Source of the DNA: Parvularia atlantis
Lineage: Eukaryota > Opisthokonta > Rotosphaerida
DNA: 38,909 bases
Reading direction: 5' to 3'
Assembly (NCBI GenBank): GCA_943704415.1
Contig: CALSCO010000418.1
Coordinates: 1-38,909, forward strand
This document shows positions 33,201 through 38,909 of the stretch, in pieces. A program made the position numbers and the translations under genes. The first letter of the stretch is position 1. Every line of letters begins with the position of its first letter. Under the pieces are notes generated by a model. The model did no database searches, was not told the origin of the DNA, and saw only the letters and a list, made by a program, of their open reading frames with translations.

Positions 33201-34131
33201 TGGCGCTCCTCGCGCAGCGCGGGCGGTACTACACGAAAGCGTGCGTGGGCCGGTGTGCGCTACCGCCGCCGCGTGCCTGAACGTGCACGCAGCGAGACCG
33301 AGAGCGACGTCAAGCAAGGCCTGTACGGTGTGCCGCCTGCGCCGTCCGACGCGCTCGCCCGCAAGAGCGCCGACACGCCGACTGCTACCAGCGCGACCGC
33401 GGCGACGCCAGCAGCGACGTCGAGCAAGGTGCGCGCGCGCGTGTTGCGTTGCCGCAACTGACCCGCTCGTCAGCCGCGCGAGCCCGTGTACAGCGTGCCG
33501 GCCAAGGACGCACCACCGCCGCGTGACACGGCCGTGCCCGCGCACAAGGCCGCGCTGCAGGCGCTCGACCGGCTGTCGGCGATGCTCGCGGTGCTGCAGG
33601 ATGTCGGTGCGTGCACCTGCGCAGACTGCCACAGCAGGCTGAAACGGCGACTCAGCGCGCGACATGGACCGCGAGCAGATGGCCGTGGGCGAGCCAGTGC
33701 TGGCGACGACCGTGTACGGTGCCAAGGCGCCGCCCGGTGCGAGCGCGCGCGCGCACGGCTTTGGCGCAGTATGCTCATGTGTGCTCGCTTGCGCAGGCAA
33801 GATGATCGTGCCGATGTCGTCGCTGCCGAACGAGCTGCGGCGGCGCGGCAACGAGCGGCTGCTGGCGCAGTGGCAGGCGCTGCACCGGTCGCTCGCGGAT
33901 GCGCTGCGCGAGCAGGACCAGGTGCGCCCGTGCCGCACGCCGAGGCGCGCACATCGGCGGGCTGAACCGCGCGCGCAGCTCAAACGGCTCGTTGCGCTCG
34001 AGTGGCCGGGCGAGTTTTCGGCGCCGGCGGACGATGAGCAGTTTGACGACGCGGACGTGCCGCTGCAGGAGGCGCTGCCGGCCGTCGCGACGCTCGACAT
34101 CGCAAGCCTGTCTGCGCCGGGCAACAGTTAG
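27263..34131 (+). CDS. BLTP3/SHIP164-like chorein-N lipid-transfer protein with UBA domain
   Basis: This is probably a rod-shaped lipid-bridge protein at membrane contact sites, about 1,800 residues. The N-terminus (MSYLKDTFDVWLKNFDPKRD, TIKGEATIHNMQLNDEVIRE, LEVTRLNVSSCLIN, VVELGDVDIVLTV, EQYGMSDKI) aligns part by part with UHRF1BP1/SHIP164 (BLTP3). HIQIVVRTRV, SEWNVVDLKSAR and VIIKDLPLTLRSILHRRTRD follow, then RVERIHITMQQQI. After a Pro/Ala linker (29800-30190) comes a UBA domain, MYYELVAMGFEPAACKKALY, spliced to RLEAAITWILDHDD. C-terminal beta-rich blocks (VHVFPRAFNAPVFTIRLS, PMLLLGGLRV-like, FLYLIAEEYSTSGAADFYNS, LLWKNLTLTLNQNG) and a coiled coil (LLAQWQALHRSLADALREQD) end in LDIASLSAPGNS. 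Many introns occur. VPS13D also has a UBA, but the N-terminus is clearly not VPS13. Confidence 0.8.
28351..28380. repeat. GA microsatellite in BLTP3-like intron
   Basis: A GA run with one CGA interruption lies between donor GTGCGCACC (28322) and acceptor GCGCACAG before CCCGGCGCGGTG. It is intronic, like the GA run in calcineurin intron 1. Confidence 0.85.
32602..32628 (+). repeat. CAG/CAA run coding nine glutamines
   Basis: Mixed CAA and CAG codons encode Q9 after SERRMRLL in the BLTP3-like protein. The mixture of codons makes slippage less likely than in a pure CAG run. It probably lies in a loop or coiled coil. Confidence 0.9.
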
Positions 34132-34355
34132 ACATTTAACCGTGAGTGGTGCAGCGCGGTGGGTGACTCACAAACAGGGAACGTCTCACCGGGTGCGGCT
34201 CGGACGCGGCTCGGGCAACGCGCACGGCAGGATGCCAAACACGGGCGCAATCAGCCAGAGGCAGGCGTGGCTGCCGCTCGTCTAGCACAACGCCCAGGCA
34301 GGTTGCGCCGTTGAAGCAGTTGGCTGCGCAGGAGTGACGCGCGGAACTGTCTCCA
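34132..34355. other. Convergent 3' intergenic region
   Basis: These 224 bp between the stops of the BLTP3-like gene and the DNA glycosylase are the longest tail-to-tail gap here. I see no gene, tRNA or repeat. It presumably holds both 3' UTRs and poly(A) sites, but there is no AATAAA. Confidence 0.5.
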
Positions 34356-35351
34356 TCACACACGCGCGCGTTTGCTGCGCCGCAATGGCGTCACACCGTC
34401 GGCCGTGGCAGGGGCGGAGGCGGCAGCGGCGGGCGGGCCCGTGCTGGCTGCGCGTGCCGGGCGCTTGGCTGGCGGCGCGGGCGTCGTGTCCAAGTCGATG
34501 ATCGTCGTCGTCGCGGCCTTCTTAAGCTGGCGCGGCATGGCGGGCGCGGGCGCGACGAGCGCGGCGGTGGCGGGCCCGGGCGCGTCCTTGACCCGCCACA
34601 TCAGCCACGCGCCGACGGAGCGGTACGGGCGCCACGGCTCGGCCAGCTGGAGCATGTGCTCGCGCGAGGGCAGCTGGCGCAGGCCAAAGTGCTCCATCAT
34701 GCCCTTCTGCACACCCAGGTCGCCGAGTGGGAGGATGTCGGGCCGGTTGAGCTGGAAGATGAGAAACATGTCGACGGTCCACTGCAGCCAGCGCGCATCA
34801 GCAAGACGCGCGCTTGTTCGCGGTCTGCGCACCTGCCCGATGCCGCGCACGGCCACCAGCTGCGCCGCGATCTCCTCGTCGCTCATCTCCGCCAGCCGGT
34901 CCAGCGCCAGCCGCCCGTCGACCACGCGCGCCGCCAGGTCCTGCAGGTACGACGCCTGGGCGACGGCCGCGTTTCGCTCAGCGGGTGGCGCCACTCGTCG
35001 CGCGGCGCACCTTGCGCTCCGACAGCCCGGCCGAGCGCAGCCGCTCCATCGGCGCGGCGACGACGGCAGCGGGCGTGGGGAAGGCGCCGGTGCTGAAGAG
35101 CGCCACGAAGCGGTCAAAGATCGTCTGCGCGGCCTTGCCGGCGAGCTGCTGGAACACGATCGTGCGGCACAGGCTCTGGAAGAGCGTCCCGCGCTCGTCC
35201 CGCAGCGTCTGCGCGCACGCACATCGCCACAATCAGCACCGCGCCGAGCAGCCGCCCGCAGTGCGCGCACGCGAAAGTCGTCCGGCGGCGGGTGGGCGAG
35301 CAGCAGCCGCGCCATCCTCTGATCGCGCGCTAGATGCTTCGCAGCTGCCAT
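34356..35351 (-). CDS. MAG1: DNA-3-methyladenine glycosylase (AlkA/Mag1 type)
   Basis: This HhH-GPD glycosylase removes alkylated purines in base excision repair. From MAAAKHLARDQRMARLLL the first intron joins FRV to TLRDERGTLFQSLCRTIVFQQLAGKAA, the conserved RxIVxQQLxxKAA helix. Then come LSERKV, SYLQDLAARVVDGRL, LVAVRGIGQ (helix-hairpin-helix) and, after another intron, WTVDMFLIFQLNRPDILPLG-DLGVQKG. The catalytic Asp is the one in GDLG, and WTVDM is the usual lesion-pocket strand. EPWRPYRSVGAWLMWRVKD completes the domain. The C-terminal tail is extra: KKAATTTIIDLDTTPAPPAK, an Ala/Pro stretch and a basic end LRRSKRARV that could be a nuclear signal. IIDLD resembles a SUMO-interacting motif. 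The stop is TGA at 34356-34358. The start codon is only 20 bp from that of the divergent gene. Confidence 0.93.
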   Translation of the reverse strand: MAAAKHLARDQRMARLLLAHPPPDDFRVRALRAAARRGADCGDVRARRRCGTSAGRSSRACAARSCSSSSPARPRRRSLTASWRSSAPAPSPRPLPSSPRRWSGCARPGCRSARCAARRVAPPAERNAAVAQASYLQDLAARVVDGRLALDRLAEMSDEEIAAQLVAVRGIGQVRRPRTSARLADARWLQWTVDMFLIFQLNRPDILPLGDLGVQKGMMEHFGLRQLPSREHMLQLAEPWRPYRSVGAWLMWRVKDAPGPATAALVAPAPAMPRQLKKAATTTIIDLDTTPAPPAKRPARAASTGPPAAAASAPATADGVTPLRRSKRARV

Positions 35352-35371
35352 TCATCACTTATCTGCGACGT
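35352..35371. promoter_or_regulatory. 20-bp spacer between divergent ATGs
   Basis: Only 20 bp lie between the start codons of the glycosylase and the coiled-coil gene, so the two core promoters and leaders must overlap coding sequence on at least one side. The spacer contains CACTTATC, also seen in the DDX11/UBXN6 spacer. Confidence 0.5.
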
Positions 35372-37371
35372 ATGGATCCGCACGACGCCGCGGCGCTTCT
35401 GCAGCGGCTCGCGTTCGCCGAGGCGCGGCGTGACGCGCTGGCGCAGCAGCTGCAGGAGGCGTACGACCAGGTGCGGTGCATCCGTGCGGATGCGGCCGGA
35501 TCGCTGATCGCCGGGCCGCGGCGACCAGATCGAGCGGCAGAAGGGCGATCACGACCGGGCGCACGCGCGGCTGCAGCAGAACGAGGCGGACCTGGCCAAG
35601 CTGCGCAAGGCGCTCAACGAGCTCGCGCACGCATCGCAGCGCGCGCACGAGACTGAGCTCAGCACCGTGCGCGACGAGTTTACGCGCCAGCGCGCGTCGA
35701 TGGCCGATGACCTGGCCAGGCTCGAGCTCGCCCTGGACGACGCCGAGGCACGTCCGCGCGCTCTGTACCCCGCGGGGGACCTGATGCTGCGTGCCCGCGC
35801 GCGCAGATCCGCCTTGCCGACACCATCGCGCAGCGCGAGTGTGTGCTGCGCTGTCTGAACGCGCGCTCGTGCTGAACAGCAACACGCGCGACAGCGGCCT
35901 GCGCGACGAGCTCGACAGGCTCCGCGCCGACTACGCCGACGCGCTCGACGAGCTGCGAGAGACGCGCGCTGCCAACAAGCGGCTCGCGGGCGACCTGGGC
36001 GCGGTCGAGGTACGCGCTTCCTCCCGCGCATTGTCACCGCTGATCATGTCGCGCAGAACGAGCGACAGCGCCTCTCTGATGCGCTCGAGCACCTCACAAA
36101 GGAGCACGAGAAGCTGCAAGTGCGCGTGGAGTGGCCGCGCAGCGCCGCAGCAGCTGATGCGCGGCCAGCAGAAGTCGAACCGGCGGCTGCGGCACGACCT
36201 GAACGCGGCCGAGACCGACAACCGTGCGCTGCGCGAGGCCAACGCAGCCGCGGCCGAGGCGCAAGAGGCGATGCGGCTCGAGCGCGACCACCTCAAGCAG
36301 CGCACGGCCGAACAGCAGACGCAGCTGGAGCACTACCAGCAGACGGCCGAGAAGCTGCACGCGCAGCTGACGCGGGAGCGCGCAACGTGGACCGTCTCGA
36401 CGCAGACAACGGCGGTGCACGCTTGCCCAGCACTGCGCGCGCGCACGCTCGCTGACACGTCTGCACTCAGACCGCGCATCAGAAGAAGCTCACCGAGGTG
36501 CAGCAGGCGCTGGCCAACGCGTTGCGCGAGCTCGACCAGCTCAAGGCGACCGCGGGCAAGCGCGAGGCCGCCCTGTGCGTGCGTGTGTGCGTGCGCACTG
36601 CGACTGCCTGCTAACTGCGCCGCGCGCAAGGGTCGAGCAGAGCCAGACGTCGATGGAGCGCTTCAAGAACGCCGCGTCCGAGGAATACTCAACACTGATG
36701 CGGCGCTTGCACGAGCTCGAGCAGGCGCGCACGCAGGCGCAGCAGGAGCGGGACAAGGCGCAGCGCGAGCTGCAGGACGAGCGCACGCGGCTGCAGGCGG
36801 CTGCGGCGGACGAGGTGTGCTGCCACCCCCGTCTGCTGGCTCTCGCTGAGCGAAGGGCACAGACGCAGCGGCACCACGAAGATCTGGCGCATCTGCAGGC
36901 CGAACGCGACGAGGCACTGGCGCGGCTCGAGCAGCTGGCGCAGGTGTGTGCGCAGCAACCCGCAGCCGTCGACCGGGTGTGCTCAACGCCGCGCAGGAGT
37001 CACAGAAGCAGCAGCAGCGCCTCGCCAGGCAGGTCAAGGCGCTCAAGGGCGATCTACGCGACACGCGCGAGGGCGTGACGGACCGCGACCGCGAGGTCGA
37101 GGCCGAGCTGGCGGACGCGCAGCGCGCGCTGCAGCTCGAGCGCGAGCGCAACGTCGTGCACCTGCGCCACATGCAGCAGCTGCTGCACAAGGAGGAGGGC
37201 CTCATGAGCGACAACCGGCGGCTCGAGCGCGAGTGCGAGCAGCTGTGCTTGCGTCTGCGCGAGCTCGGCGTGCAGGACAAGGGCGTCGGGACCGAGGTCG
37301 ACGGCACGGGCACGTCGCCGCCACGCGCCAACGGCCACCACCGGCCGCGCAAGCGCGAGGGCGACGCGTGA
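35372..37371 (+). CDS. Long coiled-coil protein, unknown family
   Basis: I do not recognise a family. The start MDPHDAAALLQRLAFAEARR is followed by ALAQQLQEAYDQ, an intron, and then almost continuous heptad-rich helix: ADLAKLRKALNELAHASQR, LRDELDRLRADYADALDEL, RRLRHDLNAAETDNRALREA, LERDHLKQRTAEQQTQLEHY, STLMRRLHELEQARTQAQQE, QRLARQVKALKGDLRDTREG and LRHMQQLLHKEEGLMSDNRR. The end is Gly/Pro/Arg-rich (TSPPRANGHHRPRKREGDA, stop 37369-37371). About nine introns of 50-60 nt are needed; each exon stays in the Leu/Glu/Arg/Gln-rich frame. Total length is near 480-500 residues. Composition suits a centrosomal, basal-body or Golgi tether, but nothing in the sequence decides. HAP40 follows 31 bp downstream on the same strand. 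Confidence 0.75.
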
Positions 37372-37402
37372 GCAGTGCAATTTCTGTACGTACTCAGCGC
37401 AG

Positions 37403-38877
37403 ATGGACTCTCGCCTGTTCTGGGCGACGTACAGCGCGCTCACGGCCAAGTTGAAGAAGTGCGCGCGTCCACCGTCCAGCCGCCCCGATGCTCACGCGCC
37501 CCGCCACTACCAGGCGTTTCCTGCACCGGCCCAACCACGCCGAGGGCGCGCGCGACTACGAGGAGCTGAAGCGGCTGGTGCGGCGCGAGGGGCTGCCGCA
37601 CTACGCCGCCTTCTGCTGCCTGGCCGCGGCGCGCTGCCACCAGGCGCTGGGCGATGCGCAGGCCGAGGCGGCGCAGCTGGCCGAGGCGGGTGCGGCGCGC
37701 GCGTCGCGATCGCCCCCCGGTCGCGAGCTCACGGCGACGGGCACGATGCGGCAGCGTCGTTGTACGCGGCGGCAGAACGCGAACTGCAGCAGCACGTCTT
37801 CTCGGTCGACGGCAGCACGGTCGGCTTTGAGGAGAACTACGTCGAGGCGCTCGAGTGCTACCAGCTGGCGGTGCAGGTGCGCGCGATGTGCGCTGCGGCG
37901 CGGACGTGGCGCGTGACGCGGCTTGTCTGGCGCCAGCACTACCTCAAGCTCAACAACGCCGTGATGGCCATCGCGCTGTGCACGGAGCTGGCGGGGCTGG
38001 TCAAGGCGCGCTGTCTGTACCGTTGCGGCTGCTGTGCTGACTGACGCTTGTGGCGCCAGCTGCTCGGCAAGCACGACGAGGCCATCGCCTTCTACCAGAC
38101 GGCAATCGCGCTGCAGTGCCACTACGGCCTCGGGCTGCTGCACCGGCTGCACTGCTACGACGCCGTGCTTGACTGCCTCTACCGCCAGCGTGCGCTCGCC
38201 GGGCCCGCGCGGGAGGCGGCGCTGATGGCGGCCGCAGGGAGCTGGGGCCGCGCGGTGCAGACGCTGGAGGAGCTGATCAACGTGCTCGCGGCCGAGCGCG
38301 CGCGCCTGCTGCCCGCGGCGACCGCGCACGGCAGCGACGTGCTCGCGTGCAGACTGCTTGAGTGCGAGACAGATCGGCTGCTGCTCATGCTGATCGAGGC
38401 AGGCGCGCGGCTGACGTGCTTCACGTATGCTGAGGGCGCGAGAGCGCACACGCAGAACTGCACGCGCGACGAGCTCCTGCGCGAGCTCGCGCGGCTCACG
38501 GGCGACACCGCGCTCGACCCAACCTTCGCCGTCACGGTCGAGGGGCCCGGCGACTCAACTGGGCGCCTGCCGCTGGCCGGTGGGACGCGGACGTATTCGA
38601 GCGCGTCAGGGACGTCGACGTCTGCGCTTCGGCCGCCGCTCCTCAACACATCGCTGCTGCTGAGCGAGCACCTGGGCGACGCGCTCGAGGCACTGATTGT
38701 GCGCGCGCTGGCCGCCGCAGCGCAGGCTGGGCTCTTGACGCGCGACGGCAGGACGTGTCGCTGGCGTGCGACATCGAGGCCATGGTCGCGCTCGAGGCCA
38801 CGCTCGCGCCCGACCTCACCGCGACGCAGTGCACGCTCATGGGCGTGCTGGTTGAGACGCGGCAGAAGCTGTTGTGA
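37403..38877 (+). CDS. F8A1: HAP40 / F8A-like huntingtin-associated protein
   Basis: HAP40 is a TPR-like alpha-solenoid protein that binds and stabilises huntingtin and links it to early endosomes. The first exon and its splice read MDSRLFWATYSALTAKLKK-RFLHRPNHAEGARDYEELKRL, matching human [21 protein letters not shown]. It goes on with GLPHYAAFCCLAAARCHQAL (human CLPYAAWCQLAVARCQQAL), ASLYAAAERELQQHV, ALECYQLAVQ, LKLNNAVMAIALCTELAGLV, GKHDEAIAFYQTAIALQ and DAVLDCLYRQ. LLECETDRLLLMLIEA and LMGVLVETRQKLL are the C-terminal helices (stop 38875-38877). Four or five short introns occur. Length is about 400 residues, near the usual 370. The ATG is directly preceded by CAG, so a 5'-UTR intron or a splice acceptor at the start codon is possible. 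N-terminal identity makes this call firm. Confidence 0.9.
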
Positions 38878-38909
38878 CCGCTCGCGGGGCACACACGAAC
38901 GGGGGGGGG
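38878..38909. other. Right edge with terminal G run
   Basis: After the HAP40 stop there are 32 bp, ending in nine consecutive G residues at the very end of the window. This may be a contig end or a gap-flanking homopolymer. No gene is seen. Confidence 0.5.

Noticed and set aside
37369-37405. Possible fusion of the coiled-coil gene to HAP40 through a GTGAGC...CGCAG intron
   Set aside because: The donor is phase 2 and the join would shift HAP40 out of frame, so a protein fusion is not supported.

Overview
This window is a very GC-rich, gene-dense piece of a eukaryotic nuclear genome. I read 15 recognisable protein-coding genes plus one possible small one. Almost all are cut by many short introns (mostly about 45-65 nt) that begin GTGCG rather than GTAAG or GTGAG and end in CAG, often with a CTGAC/CTGAT-like branch site close to the acceptor. 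I saw no rRNA, tRNA, transposon, CRISPR array or phage-like segment. The gene set (CARMIL/gelsolin/villin-headpiece protein, calcineurin A, Slt2/ERK-like MAP kinase, COQ3, PEX16, HAP40, a BLTP3-like lipid bridge) fits an aerobic free-living protist with mitochondria, peroxisomes and an elaborate actin cytoskeleton. The CARMIL and villidin-like parts suggest an amoebozoan or an early obazoan or apusomonad-like lineage, but I cannot name the organism.

Layout, left to right: a three-hairpin YrhK-like membrane protein (+, 173-1035); DDX11/CHL1 helicase (-, 1072-4424); UBXN6/UBXD1 p97 cofactor (+, 4514-6085); a membrane-anchored J-domain protein (-, 6128-7123); a giant CARMIL-PH-gelsolin-villin headpiece protein (+, 7198-16565); splicing factor WBP11 (-, 16608-18353); ubiquinone methyltransferase COQ3 (+, 18512-19517); a MAP kinase with a long Ala/Gln-rich tail (-, 19514-21959); PEX16 (+, 22021-23456); calcineurin A (-, 23592-25841); a Gag1-like/DUF4050 protein (+, 25922-26849); a possible 72-aa protein (-, 26904-27211); a chorein-N BLTP3/SHIP164-like protein with a UBA domain (+, 27263-34131); a 3-methyladenine DNA glycosylase (-, 34356-35351); a long coiled-coil protein (+, 35372-37371); and HAP40/F8A (+, 37403-38877).

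The strands alternate almost perfectly, so genes sit head-to-head (start codons 20-158 bp apart) and tail-to-tail (often 36-42 bp between stop codons; COQ3 and the kinase share bases of their stop codons). There is no sign of operon-like functional grouping. The genes serve separate housekeeping systems: genome maintenance (DDX11, glycosylase), splicing (WBP11), protein quality control (UBXN6, J-protein), organelle biogenesis and lipid transfer (PEX16, COQ3, BLTP3-like), signalling (MAPK, calcineurin) and cytoskeleton.

The most notable object is the 9.4-kb fusion gene, whose exon chain I followed through its main joints with matching intron phases. Other points for a second look are the UBA domain inside the BLTP3-like protein, a Ser-Glu-Tyr activation loop in the MAP kinase, the GTGCG 5' splice sites, and a small gene predicted from the strand-alternation rule. 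All family assignments come from reading the translated sequence by eye; no database search was run.
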